Source: an uncultured Anaerococcus sp. (GTDB lineage: Bacteria > Bacillota > Clostridia > Tissierellales > Peptoniphilaceae). From it: 64,000 nucleotides of DNA. This document shows, piece by piece, positions 51,132 through 59,814 of the stretch. The notes under the pieces were generated by a model that did no database searches, had not been told where the DNA came from, and was given only the letters and a program-made list of their open reading frames with translations. The first letter of the stretch is position 1. Every line of letters begins with the position of its first letter. The position numbers were made by a program, and so were the translations under genes. The DNA lies in contig CALUCE010000004.1 in NCBI GenBank assembly GCA_943914475.1, forward strand, positions 1-64,000, in the 5' to 3' direction.

Positions 51132-52822
51132 TACCTGCTACCTCCTCCAGAACCTCCACCAAAGGAACCTCCTCCACCTCCAAAGGATGTTGCTCCTCCA
51201 GAACCTGCTGCTACAAAGTTAGAGTAGGATGTGGAAACATGGGAAGAATATGACCTTGACCACATGATTGTTCTATAGGTGTAGATAGAATTTGATGTAT
51301 ATTCTGGGTATGTTTTTTCTAGGTTTTTGAAAACTTCTTCAGATATGCCATACATGGCAGCAAAGATCATAAAGTAGTCCCAGATTTTTACTTCTTTGAT
51401 TTCTCTTTCCCTGATTAGAGAATAATCTTCCAAGTAATTTTTAAACTTAATAATATTAGCATAAAGTTCAATACCGTCTTTGGTAGGGTCTAAGTTAGTA
51501 ACTTTAGATATGAGCTTTTTAACTCTTTTACTTTCTATATAGTCTTCCTTTTCAAGTTGTAAGGCTGAATTTATTTCAAACCTATTAAAGAAAGACTCCA
51601 TTTCATTGGTATGGGTTCTTATATATTTTTCAAAGGATTTTTGGTCAACCATACCATCTGGGCTTTTCTTGGATGCCCTTTCTATTTTCTTAAAGAAAGA
51701 CTCTTCCATTTCTCCCATATTTTCTGGAGTAGACTTTATTTTTATAGCTTGGGTCTTTTTCTTAAAGAAACCAGATTCTTCTTCATTAAAGTCTATATTT
51801 CCCTGGTAAATCCACTTAAGGATAAAGGAATTAAGGAAGTTTTCTTGCTTAATACTTGGGTCGAATTTTCTAGCGAATATATAAATATTTTCTATAGGAT
51901 TTTCGTAAGGAACTTCTTGGAAGTATTGGTCTTTGAATTGTCTTGCTTTTGGAAGTTTCTTATCCCTATCAAGTTTACCCATAATAGAGTTTCCCTTAAT
52001 GCTTCCGATAGCTCCAATACTTGCCAAGATGATTATAATAGGAGTAGCTATTAAAACTGGAAGAGGGACATCATCAGAGTCTTCACCCACTTCGCCTTCG
52101 CTATTTTCCCAGTCAGAACCTTCTATAGCCATATCTGCATATTCTTTGAAGTTTCTATTAATCTTGTATGGAGTTTGGAAGTAGCCCTTTGGAAAACGAA
52201 GCATAACAACTCCATAGGCAATATCCCCAGAAGATTCCATAACTATAGATCCATTCTTATTATGTATGTCACCTTCCATACCAAAGCCCCACATTTTGAC
52301 ATCTTCATCAAAAGGCTCAAAACCTTTAATTGTGATCTTGGCTTCTTCAGGCTCGGGATCCATAGAGTCGTTAATGAATTTCCAATAAACCATATCATAG
52401 TCGTTTAATTCAACTACCAAGGGAGCTATTTTGTAGGAAATCTCATGGATATTGTGACCATAAGAAGAAATTCCCCAGCAAAGCTCAAGTCCATCATCGG
52501 TTGGATTTATACCATACTTGTAGGCTTTTTCGTCAAAAGACTTGTCCACATCCCAAGGACTAACCTGAGTGAAGGACTTGCCGTTGACCTTGGCCTTAAA
52601 GTCTTGGATTTTAATTTCTCCCAAATTTTCTATGGGTTTATATTTTTCTGTACCTTCTTCATCAACCGTATCCCAGACTTCCTTCACACTTGCGACACCA
52701 TCCTCATTAATATCGACTTTTATATCCAAGGAATTAAAGTCATCCGCATAGGATGTAATGCCAAGTGAGAAGAAAAGAACTAGGAATAGGATATAGTATC
52801 TTAATCTTTTAAAGACTTTCAT
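51131..52822 (-). CDS. DUF2207 domain membrane protein
   Basis: A protein of about 563 residues. A signal peptide (MKVFKRLRYYILFLVLFFSLGITSYA) leads into an extracellular DUF2207 beta domain (DIKVDINEDGVASVKEVWDTVDEEG...). A membrane helix follows at about 265-285 (VLIATPIIIILASIGAIG), then a long cytoplasmic part. It ends in a Gly/Ser-rich tail (SFGGGGGSFGGGSGGGSR), typical of proteins paired with LemA. The start is placed at ATG 52822, one base after the lemA stop, because the 13 residues before it do not fit a signal peptide. Confidence 0.85.
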   Translation of the reverse strand: MKVFKRLRYYILFLVLFFSLGITSYADDFNSLDIKVDINEDGVASVKEVWDTVDEEGTEKYKPIENLGEIKIQDFKAKVNGKSFTQVSPWDVDKSFDEKAYKYGINPTDDGLELCWGISSYGHNIHEISYKIAPLVVELNDYDMVYWKFINDSMDPEPEEAKITIKGFEPFDEDVKMWGFGMEGDIHNKNGSIVMESSGDIAYGVVMLRFPKGYFQTPYKINRNFKEYADMAIEGSDWENSEGEVGEDSDDVPLPVLIATPIIIILASIGAIGSIKGNSIMGKLDRDKKLPKARQFKDQYFQEVPYENPIENIYIFARKFDPSIKQENFLNSFILKWIYQGNIDFNEEESGFFKKKTQAIKIKSTPENMGEMEESFFKKIERASKKSPDGMVDQKSFEKYIRTHTNEMESFFNRFEINSALQLEKEDYIESKRVKKLISKVTNLDPTKDGIELYANIIKFKNYLEDYSLIREREIKEVKIWDYFMIFAAMYGISEEVFKNLEKTYPEYTSNSIYTYRTIMWSRSYSSHVSTSYSNFVAAGSGGATSFGGGGGSFGGGSGGGSR

Positions 52823-52823
52823 A

Positions 52824-53366
52824 TTAATCACTAAATCCAGGAGCGTCAACCTTGGATGCATCGTTGGTGAAGTATTCTTTCTCAGAAAAACCTAGCATAC
52901 CAGCAAAGAGGTTTTGTGGGAAGGTCTTTATGGACCTGTTAAACTTGGTAACAGTATCGTTATAGATCATCCTAGAATGTCTTACATTGTCCTCGTACTT
53001 GTTGATTGAAGCCATGGTATCCTTGTAAAGTTCAGAAGACTTTAGGTCTGGATAGTTTTCTGCTACTGCGTAGAAAGATCTCATAGCACCAGCAAAGGCC
53101 TCATCATCTTTTTCTACTTCTGTCGGAGTAGACTTTTTGTTTATAGCTGATCTGTTTTGGGTTATTTTTTCAAAGGCGGCGAGCTCAAAGTCAGAATAGT
53201 GCTTGGTAGCATCCATCAAGTTTCTTAAAGCGTCCCATCTTGATTCGACTTGGGCAGCTATTTGAGCCATGGCATTAGAAACCATTTCGTCACTTCTTAC
53301 TAAATTATTGTAGGTAATAATTGCAAAAACAATAATTATACCTAAAATCAAAAAAAATATTGTCAT
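52824..53366 (-). CDS. lemA: LemA family protein
   Basis: A 180-residue membrane-anchored protein: an N-terminal hydrophobic segment (FFLILGIIIVFAIITYNNLV), then a long helical domain with the family motifs NAMAQIAAQVESRWDALRNLMDATKHYSDFE, FYAVAENYPDLKSSE and DTVTKFNRSIKTFPQNLFAGMLGFSEKEYF. The function is unclear; LemA proteins are linked to envelope stress. It is the first gene of the lemA-DUF2207-LURP operon. Confidence 0.92.
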   Translation of the reverse strand: MTIFFLILGIIIVFAIITYNNLVRSDEMVSNAMAQIAAQVESRWDALRNLMDATKHYSDFELAAFEKITQNRSAINKKSTPTEVEKDDEAFAGAMRSFYAVAENYPDLKSSELYKDTMASINKYEDNVRHSRMIYNDTVTKFNRSIKTFPQNLFAGMLGFSEKEYFTNDASKVDAPGFSD

Positions 53367-53667
53367 TTTTATCTCCTTTATACACTTTTTAATATAATAC
53401 CACTAGTAGGTGAAAAATAATCACAAAGTAAAGGGAACTAAGGATAAGCTAGGCTAACAAAAATAAAATTTACCATAATCTTTAAAAAACTTTATATAAA
53501 CTTTACAAAACTATAAAAACCTCTTTATAAAAAAATAAATATGCTTTATAGAAGAATAGGAAAATTTATATAAATGTGGTAAAAGCTCTCTTAGATAGAT
53601 TTTAATATTATCTTAGTCTATTTTGGTGGAGTTTTCATTTAGAGTGCTTTTGAAAGGGGTAGATTTT

Positions 53668-53853
53668 ATGGATAAAAGACAAAAGGGTATTCTTGCATTT
53701 GTACTTATTACTATTATGTATACAATTTTTTACTACATAAAAAACAAGAACTTACCTATGGATTTCTTAGATATAGCTCTTGTGATATTTCTTGTAATGC
53801 TAGCCTTGGATATTATAAGAAGAATTGTATATAAAAACAATAAAAGAGCCTAG
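53668..53853 (+). CDS. Small two-helix membrane protein, unknown
   Basis: A 61-residue protein with two predicted membrane helices (GILAFVLITIMYTIFYYI and LDIALVIFLVMLALDIIRRIVY) and basic ends. The ATG at 53668 has a GGGGT-type site about ten bases upstream; a start 15 codons earlier is less likely. I do not recognise a family. It stands alone between the divergent lemA operon and the small RNA candidate. Confidence 0.65.
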   Translation: MDKRQKGILAFVLITIMYTIFYYIKNKNLPMDFLDIALVIFLVMLALDIIRRIVYKNNKRA

Positions 53854-53962
53854 TTTGAATCTATCAAATAATTTTATAAAAATTATTAATGCAAGATGGG
53901 GAAAACGTAAGAAATAAGACATAAGTGTGTAAACTAGAGCTTTAAATAAAGTTGAGAAAAAG

Positions 53963-53991
53963 TTTGCATTTATTTTTATTTATGCTATAAT
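53963..53991 (+). promoter_or_regulatory. Promoter of a candidate small RNA
   Basis: Extended -10 TGCTATAAT (53983-53991) with a 17-base spacer to TTTGCA (53963-53968), four of six matches to the -35 consensus. Confidence 0.6.
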
Positions 53992-53997
53992 TAAATC

Positions 53998-54117
53998 AGC
54001 TAGTAACATAGCTAGGTTTTTCATTATTAATTCCTTATAGTTTTCCCTTTAGAAAACTAGGACTAACTTATTCTTTTCTATATTGATAAAAGGGCCGAGA
54101 GCCCTTTTATTGTGCTT
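53998..54117 (+). ncRNA. Candidate small RNA, about 120 nt
   Basis: A promoter is followed by three hairpins in line: AGCTA / TAGCT (53998-54013), TAGTTTTC / GAAAACTA (54038-54059) and a 10-bp terminator ATAAAAGGGC / GCCCTTTTAT (54086-54110) with a T-rich tail. No start codon with a ribosome binding site and a sensible frame is seen inside. It ends about 110 bases before the YugP gene, so it could be a separate small RNA or an attenuated leader. It does not match a family I know. The rest of the 53854-54225 gap holds nothing recognised. Confidence 0.55.
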
Positions 54118-54225
54118 ATTTTTATTATCTAAAACAAGAATTTAAGGTCAAAAATTTCACTATTATTGAAAATTTAAGATTTATAGGTATATTTATTTAA
54201 CAAGAAAGACAAGGAGGAATTTCTT

Positions 54226-54924
54226 ATGTATCCTTTTTATTACTTTGATAGAACATACGCCTTGGTCCTTGTAGGAATAATAATTTCCATGCTGGCCCAA
54301 GCCAACATACAAAAGAAATTTGCCAAGTATGCAGATGTTAAGACACAAAAAAATATTACAGGACTTGAAGTTGCCCAACATATCTTAAGGTCCAACAACT
54401 ATAACGATATAAAGATAAAGAAGATAGGAGGAAGTTTATCTGACTACTTTAACCCTATTAGCAAGGAAATAGCTCTTTCAGAAACATCTTTAAGAGATAC
54501 TTCCATATCCTCTGTTGCTGTTGCAGCCCACGAGTGTGGCCACGTTATCCAATATAAGGAAGGCTATATACCTTTGAGGGTAAAGTCATGGATAGTGCCA
54601 GTGGTTAACCTTGGATCTAGACTATCAATACCAGCCATACTTTTTGGACTTTTATTTTCATCAGCAAGGCTAGTTGATATAGGAATTTTCCTATTTTCCT
54701 TTATGGTAATCTTCCAATTAGTAACCCTTCCTGTAGAGTTTGATGCTTCAAGAAGAGCACTAAACGTTTTGGAAGATAGCGGTATGCTTGTTGGTATGGA
54801 AAATGACTTTGCAAGAGATATGCTAAAGGCCGCAGCCCTTACTTATGTAGCAGCAGCTATTACTACAGCCCTTCAATACCTAAGACTTTTGTTGCTCTTT
54901 GGCAATAGAAGAAGTAATGATTAG
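54226..54924 (+). CDS. Zinc metallopeptidase, YugP family
   Basis: A 232-residue membrane-associated neutral zinc peptidase. It has an N-terminal helix, then the conserved GLEVAQHILRSNNYNDIKIKKIGGSLSDYFNP, the active-site VAVAAHECGHVIQYKEGY (HExxH-type) and the third-ligand region VEFDASRRALNVLEDSGML, with several C-terminal helices. Substrates are unknown. It has an AGGAGG site and its own terminator, so it is not part of the ctsR operon downstream. Confidence 0.9.
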   Translation: MYPFYYFDRTYALVLVGIIISMLAQANIQKKFAKYADVKTQKNITGLEVAQHILRSNNYNDIKIKKIGGSLSDYFNPISKEIALSETSLRDTSISSVAVAAHECGHVIQYKEGYIPLRVKSWIVPVVNLGSRLSIPAILFGLLFSSARLVDIGIFLFSFMVIFQLVTLPVEFDASRRALNVLEDSGMLVGMENDFARDMLKAAALTYVAAAITTALQYLRLLLLFGNRRSND

Positions 54925-54955
54925 TTGAAAAAGAGAGAGAAAAAAGTACAGTATC

Positions 54956-54986
54956 TATAGAATCTTTTAGGAGATTCTATATTTTA
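54956..54986 (+). terminator. Terminator after the YugP gene
   Basis: TATAGAATCT (54956-54965) and AGATTCTATA (54972-54981) form a perfect 10-bp stem followed by TTTT. Confidence 0.85.
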
Positions 54987-54994
54987 AAAATAAT

Positions 54995-55011
54995 GGTCAG
55001 AGAAAGTCAGA
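54995..55011 (+). promoter_or_regulatory. CtsR operator-like direct repeat
   Basis: GGTCAGA-GAA-AGTCAGA is a heptamer direct repeat with 3-base spacing, close to the known CtsR site (GGTCAAA, three bases, GGTCAAA). It lies 50 bases before ctsR, as expected for autoregulation. Confidence 0.75.
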
Positions 55012-55061
55012 TAAAATTTTAGAATTTTTTAAATTAATATTAAAGAAAGAGGGGTGAGACT

Positions 55062-55529
55062 TTGGCTGGTTTAACATCTGATATAGAAAGATTTTTGAAG
55101 GCAATGCTGGATGCCACCCAAGATGGAATGGTTGAAATCGGAAGAAATGACCTAGCAAGTAGGTTTTCTTGTTCACCAAGTCAAATAAACTACGTACTTT
55201 CGACAAGGTTTACCCCTTACAATGGATATATTATCGAAAGCAAGCGTGGGGGTAACGGCTTTATCAAAATAATCACTATAGTAGAAGAAGATGAAGATGA
55301 TTATATCTACCATGTTCTCAAAAATTTAGATAGTGAGATGACAGAGTCCAAGGCCCACGGACTTTTTGAAGACTTATATAATAGAGGATTTTTTAGTAAA
55401 AACGAGGTCAAGACTATAGAGTATGCTATAGCAGACAAGTCCTTGATCAATGTAGATAAGGAAAAGAGAAACTTAGTTAGGAGAGATATTATAGAAAATA
55501 TACTCTTAAGTTTCCTAGTTAGGAGTTAA
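55062..55529 (+). CDS. ctsR: CtsR, class III stress gene repressor
   Basis: A 155-residue repressor of clp genes. It has a winged HTH N-terminus (GLTSDIERFLKAMLDATQDGMVEIGRNDLASRFSCSPSQINYVLSTRFT) and the glycine-rich wing IIESKRGGNGFIKII that senses heat. The McsB-interacting C-terminal domain follows. It starts with TTG behind GAGGGGTGAG. It is the first gene of the ctsR-mcsA-mcsB-clpC operon, controlled by the upstream repeat. Confidence 0.95.
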   Translation: MAGLTSDIERFLKAMLDATQDGMVEIGRNDLASRFSCSPSQINYVLSTRFTPYNGYIIESKRGGNGFIKIITIVEEDEDDYIYHVLKNLDSEMTESKAHGLFEDLYNRGFFSKNEVKTIEYAIADKSLINVDKEKRNLVRRDIIENILLSFLVRS

Positions 55530-55531
55530 GT

Positions 55532-56116
55532 ATGAAATGCGATAAATGTGGAAAGAACGAAGCTGAGCTTACCGTTAGGGCCATAATCAATGGCAACCAA
55601 AAAGATTTTCACTTGTGTAGAGAGTGTTTCAAAGAGTATTCAACAGAGGCGACTTCATCCTTTGATGGTGCCTTTAAGTCAGTAGATACAAACAATTTTG
55701 ACTGGAAGAAGCTTGTTGAAAAGATGATTCCAAGTCTTGAAGATATAATAGATGGATATTATGAATACAAGTACAACAAAAATAACTACGGCTTTGACTA
55801 TATCTCTTCTATGAGCCAGTCATCTTGTCCCGTATGTGGAAACTTGGAAAATAATATCAGGGCAGGAATATTTGGATGTCCAGCCTGCTACAATTTTGAT
55901 ACCAAGAACACAAGAAAGCTTTTAAAAACCAAAAACAACTTCCCAGGCCAATACCAAGGCAGGTATCCTAAAAAACATAGGGACTTCAAGGAAGTTGCTA
56001 TTCAAATTAGAAACTTACAAGAAAAACTTCAACAATCAGTTGAAACAGAAGATTTTGAGCAAGCCAAGTCCATCAAGGATGAGATTGACAAGCTAAATAT
56101 GAAGGTGAGAAATTGA
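55532..56116 (+). CDS. mcsA: McsA, activator of protein arginine kinase
   Basis: A 194-residue zinc protein. Two zinc-binding regions are visible (CDKCGKNEAEL...CRECF near the start and CPVCGNLENN...CPACYNF in the middle). A C-terminal UVR helix pair follows (RNLQEKLQQSVETEDFEQAKSIKDEIDKLN). It activates McsB in arginine phosphorylation of damaged proteins and of CtsR. It starts two bases after ctsR. Confidence 0.93.
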   Translation: MKCDKCGKNEAELTVRAIINGNQKDFHLCRECFKEYSTEATSSFDGAFKSVDTNNFDWKKLVEKMIPSLEDIIDGYYEYKYNKNNYGFDYISSMSQSSCPVCGNLENNIRAGIFGCPACYNFDTKNTRKLLKTKNNFPGQYQGRYPKKHRDFKEVAIQIRNLQEKLQQSVETEDFEQAKSIKDEIDKLNMKVRN

Positions 56117-57081
56117 TAGAATATTCAAAAGATATAATATTAAATACTAACCTATCTCTAAGAAGAAATATAGAAGGCTACGATTTTCCAACTACTATGA
56201 CCAGGGAAGATAGCCTTGAAGTACTAAGTGCCTTTAAGGCAATCTACAAGGACGAATTGATACTTTTGGAAGATATAGACGAAGTATCACTAAACAAATA
56301 TATAAATGATGGCCTTCTTTCTCCGGATTGTCAGGAGCAGGTTGTTCAAATAGGAATTGTAATAAAGGATGACTATATTATAACCATCAACGATAGGGAC
56401 CATATAGGAATTAACATAAGAAACTTTAATATGGACCTAAGTTCAGCCTACAAAAAAGCATTTTTAGTGGAAGATTTCCTAGACCACAAATTTGACTTTG
56501 CTTTTTCTCCTGAATATGGCTATCTAACATCGGATGCCAGAAATACAGGGCTAGGACTTGAAATCACCTACAAGGTATTTCTCTTTGGCCTGGTAGATTC
56601 AGACCAAACCTACTACGCACTTAAGACCTCCTTAGCAAATGAGGGTATGTATTTCACTAAATTCCTACCAAAATACTATAATAAATATGCCAAAGATTTA
56701 TATATAATTAAAAACTTTGGTAACTATAGGGAGAATATAGAAGAATACCTAGGAAAGATCGACAGTGCTATTGATACCTTGGTTAGAAATGAAAGAAGAT
56801 TTAGAAGAGACTACCAAGTTTTAAACAACATCAGCCATGATGATATTATCGATGAGATAAATATAATAGAAACAAACTTAGAAGAAGGAAACCTAAAAAG
56901 CTTGGAAAAAATATCCAAGGCCCTCTATGGACTTAAAAAGTACAGGGCCCTAGGTTTTAGGACCAAGCTTGATCCTACAGAGATAGATTATTTAATATTT
57001 AATACAAACAAGAATAAGTACAAAGGCGATAGAGCTAAACAAAGATTTGAGTTTTTAAACTCTTATATGGAGGGAAGATAA
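56113..57081 (+). CDS. mcsB: McsB, protein arginine kinase
   Basis: A 322-residue phosphagen-kinase-like enzyme that phosphorylates arginines to mark proteins for ClpCP. Visible are ILNTNLSLRRNIEGYDFP (SxRxRR-like nucleotide motif), the loop LSPDCQEQVVQIGIVIKDDYIITINDRDHIGINIRNF, and FSPEYGYLTSDARNTGLGLE; families usually have CPTNLGT in that last motif, here reading SDARNTGLG. It starts with TTG, overlapping the mcsA stop, behind AAGGTGAG. Its stop overlaps the clpC start. Confidence 0.92.
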   Translation: MIEYSKDIILNTNLSLRRNIEGYDFPTTMTREDSLEVLSAFKAIYKDELILLEDIDEVSLNKYINDGLLSPDCQEQVVQIGIVIKDDYIITINDRDHIGINIRNFNMDLSSAYKKAFLVEDFLDHKFDFAFSPEYGYLTSDARNTGLGLEITYKVFLFGLVDSDQTYYALKTSLANEGMYFTKFLPKYYNKYAKDLYIIKNFGNYRENIEEYLGKIDSAIDTLVRNERRFRRDYQVLNNISHDDIIDEINIIETNLEEGNLKSLEKISKALYGLKKYRALGFRTKLDPTEIDYLIFNTNKNKYKGDRAKQRFEFLNSYMEGR

Positions 57082-59513
57082 TGGAAAACAGAGGACTAAA
57101 TAGGCTAAGTAAACAAGCCAGGCGAGAGTCTTACTCATTAAACCATGACTATATTGGTTCTGAACACCTCTTATTGGCCTTGATGAAGACAGGATCTCTA
57201 GCAAGCAAGGCTCTGATTAATTCAGGTGCAAACTACGATTTAATGAGGTCTGTAGTCATTAACAATATAGGCAGGGGTTCTGCTGTAAGACCAGCAAAAG
57301 AATTTTCAAGAAAGGTAAGAAGTGTCCTAGATAGGGCAAGGATGATAGCATCTTCCTACAAGCAAACAGATGTTTCAGAAGAAGATGTGCTCTTTGCTAT
57401 ACTTGATGATGCTGACTCCTTTACAAATATTATGTTTATGCTTTCTGGCATAGATAAGAACAAGGTTAGGGTAAACCTAGAAAATTTAATCGAAGAAGCA
57501 AACGAAGGATCAAAAGCAGGTGATGACTTGGGAGAAGGTGTAACCAACTTTGCAAAAAATCTAAATGATTATGCCAAGGAAGGAAGAATAGACCCAGTTA
57601 TAGGCAGGGATAAGGAAATCGAAAGAGTTATCCAAATCCTAATGAGAAGGACCAAAAATAACCCTATACTAACAGGAGAACCAGGAGTTGGTAAGACTGC
57701 TATTATAGAAGGTTTGGCACAAAAAATAGTAAAAAACGAAGTTCCAGCCATCATGAAAAACAAGACCATCTTGAGCCTAGACCTAGCATCTATGTTAGCA
57801 GGAACCAAGTATCGTGGTGACTTCGAAGAAAGACTTAAAAAACTATTTGAAGAGATAGAAGACAGGGACGATGTTATCATCTTCATAGATGAGTTCCACA
57901 TGGTCTTGGGAGCAGGAGCGGCAGAAGGATCTATGGATGCTGCCAATATCCTAAAACCAATCTTGGCCAAGGGAGATATCCAAATCATTGGAGCTACAAC
58001 AACAGAAGAATATAGAAAACACGTAGAAAAAGATTCTGCCCTTGCTAGACGTCTCCAACCTATCCAAGTTGAAGAGCCAAGTGTCAAAGATGCCATAAAG
58101 ATTATGGAAGGCTTAAAGGATAAGTACCAAGACCACCACAAGGTAAAGATCACAGAAGAAGCCATAAAAGTTGCAGTAGAGCTAACAGATAGGTATATAT
58201 CTGATAGATACTTGCCAGATAAGGCTATAGATGTGATTGATGAAGCTTGTTCCAAGGAAAGAATCGAAAACTACCAAGAAGACGAAGAAAAATCTGTACT
58301 TGATGAGCTTGAGACCCTAAAGATGGAAAAAGACCAAGCTATAAAAGATCAAGACTTTGAAAAAGCAGCAAAGCTTAGAGATGAAATCAACAAGGCTAAG
58401 TTTGATATAGAAGAAGAAAAAGAGGAACCAAAAGAAGTAAAAACTGACCTATCTGTAGGTTATGATGAAATAGCTAAGATAGTTTCAGATTGGTCAAAAG
58501 TTCCAATAACAAAACTTACCCAAGATGAAAAAGAAAGATATAGAGACCTTGATATAGATCTTAAAGATACAGTTATAGGCCAAGATAAGGCTATAGAATC
58601 TGTAGCCCATGCTATAAAAAGAGCAAGGGTAGGACTAAAAGATCCAAACAAACCTATAGGATCATTCATCTTTGTGGGACCAACAGGAGTAGGAAAAACC
58701 TATCTAGCTAAGTCCTTGGCAGAAAATCTCTTTGGTGATCCAGAAGCCTTAATCAGGATGGACATGTCAGAATATATGGAAAAATTCTCAGTGTCTAGAC
58801 TAGTAGGATCCCCTCCAGGATATGTAGGCTATGATGAAGGTGGCCAACTTACAGAACAAGTAAGAAACCATCCTTATTCAGTAATACTCTTCGATGAGAT
58901 AGAAAAAGCTCACCCAGATGTATTCAATATCCTCCTTCAAATCCTAGACGATGGAAGGTTGACAGATGGTCAAGGTAGAACTGTAGACTTTAAAAATACA
59001 ATCATAATCATGACCTCAAACGTGGGAGTATCATCCCTTAACCAAAAAGCTGTCATAGGTTTTGAAACAGGAAATGAAGAAGAAAAAGATAAAGAAAGAA
59101 ATAAGGAAATCATAGAAAAGGCAGTAAAAGAAGCCTTCGCTCCAGAATTTATCAACAGACTAGACGAGGTAATCATGTTTAACTCCCTATCTGAAGATGA
59201 TATAGAAGAAATCACAAGACTTATGCTTGAAAAAACCAAGGAAAGACTTGAAAAAATCGGCATAGAAATAAATTACAACAAGAGAGTAGTTAAACTCTTG
59301 GCCGAAGAAGGTTTCAACAAGGAATACGGAGCAAGACCACTAGAAAGACATATAACAAAACTTATAGATAATAACTTGGCAGAAGAAATTTTAGACGGAA
59401 AACTATCTAAGGATATGATAATAAATCTTACAGTTAAAGAAGGAAAGATAAACTTTGCTAACAAAAAAGAAAAAACCAAGGATAGAGACGAAAAAGAAAA
59501 AGTAACCTGCTAA
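57081..59513 (+). CDS. clpC: ClpC, ATP-dependent protease ATPase subunit
   Basis: An 810-residue Hsp100 unfoldase that feeds ClpP. N-domain repeats come first, then AAA1 (GEPGVGKT, VIIFIDEFHMVLGAG), a middle domain with a UVR-type motif (KDQDFEKAAKLRDEINK), and a fully conserved AAA2 (GPTGVGKT, VILFDEIEKAH, MTSNVG, APEFINRLDEVI, GARPLERHI). The IGFETG tripeptide is the ClpP-binding loop. Every AAA2 motif missing from the arginine-cluster paralogue at 21597 is present here. It is the last gene of the stress operon. Confidence 0.96.
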   Translation: MENRGLNRLSKQARRESYSLNHDYIGSEHLLLALMKTGSLASKALINSGANYDLMRSVVINNIGRGSAVRPAKEFSRKVRSVLDRARMIASSYKQTDVSEEDVLFAILDDADSFTNIMFMLSGIDKNKVRVNLENLIEEANEGSKAGDDLGEGVTNFAKNLNDYAKEGRIDPVIGRDKEIERVIQILMRRTKNNPILTGEPGVGKTAIIEGLAQKIVKNEVPAIMKNKTILSLDLASMLAGTKYRGDFEERLKKLFEEIEDRDDVIIFIDEFHMVLGAGAAEGSMDAANILKPILAKGDIQIIGATTTEEYRKHVEKDSALARRLQPIQVEEPSVKDAIKIMEGLKDKYQDHHKVKITEEAIKVAVELTDRYISDRYLPDKAIDVIDEACSKERIENYQEDEEKSVLDELETLKMEKDQAIKDQDFEKAAKLRDEINKAKFDIEEEKEEPKEVKTDLSVGYDEIAKIVSDWSKVPITKLTQDEKERYRDLDIDLKDTVIGQDKAIESVAHAIKRARVGLKDPNKPIGSFIFVGPTGVGKTYLAKSLAENLFGDPEALIRMDMSEYMEKFSVSRLVGSPPGYVGYDEGGQLTEQVRNHPYSVILFDEIEKAHPDVFNILLQILDDGRLTDGQGRTVDFKNTIIIMTSNVGVSSLNQKAVIGFETGNEEEKDKERNKEIIEKAVKEAFAPEFINRLDEVIMFNSLSEDDIEEITRLMLEKTKERLEKIGIEINYNKRVVKLLAEEGFNKEYGARPLERHITKLIDNNLAEEILDGKLSKDMIINLTVKEGKINFANKKEKTKDRDEKEKVTC

Positions 59514-59523
59514 GAAGCTTATA

Positions 59524-59563
59524 AATCGAGAAGGATAAGATCTTTCTCGATTTTCTTTTTTTT
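59524..59563 (+). terminator. Terminator of the ctsR-clpC operon
   Basis: AATCGAGAA (59524-59532) and TTCTCGATT (59544-59552) form a perfect 9-bp stem followed by a T-rich run. Confidence 0.88.
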
Positions 59564-59658
59564 AGTCAAAAAGTAAGTTTTTTTAAAAAATCGGGTAGTA
59601 AAATAGTAAGAAACTCTGAAACTTACATGTCCAAGCAGATAAGAAAGAAGGTGTGATT

Positions 59659-59757
59659 ATGAGGCTTATAATAGGCTTAGCTGTAATTATTTGCCTTTGC
59701 TGGTTTTGGTCAAAGATGCCCAAGATTATAGATGATTGGAAGGATAAAAATAAATAA
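59659..59757 (+). CDS. Small membrane peptide, 32 residues
   Basis: A short reading frame with an AGAAGG site eight bases before the ATG. It encodes one hydrophobic helix (LIIGLAVIICLCWFW) followed by a charged tail (SKMPKIIDDWKDKNK). It fills the space between two terminators and has an orientation and site of its own, so it looks like a real single-helix membrane peptide. I recognise no family. Small peptides next to stress operons can be regulators or toxins; nothing here decides. Confidence 0.5.
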   Translation: MRLIIGLAVIICLCWFWSKMPKIIDDWKDKNK

Positions 59758-59770
59758 ATTTGCAATATAA

Positions 59771-59812
59771 AAAACGAGAACTTTGTGAATACAATAGTTC
59801 TCGTTTTTGGTT
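59771..59812. terminator. Bidirectional terminator
   Basis: AAAACGAGAACT (59771-59782) and AGTTCTCGTTTT (59796-59807) form a perfect 12-bp stem with A before and T after. Confidence 0.9.
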
Positions 59813-59814
59813 TT

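Noticed and set aside
54140..54156. GGTCAAAAAT upstream of the YugP gene as a CtsR site
   Set aside because: Only one heptamer is present; the second half, TTCACTA, does not match, unlike the site at 54995-55011.
56113..59513. ClpC and McsB as part of the arginine catabolic system because McsB acts on protein arginine
   Set aside because: The ctsR operon has its own repressor site and standard order and is 28 kb away. Protein arginine phosphorylation is not free arginine catabolism.
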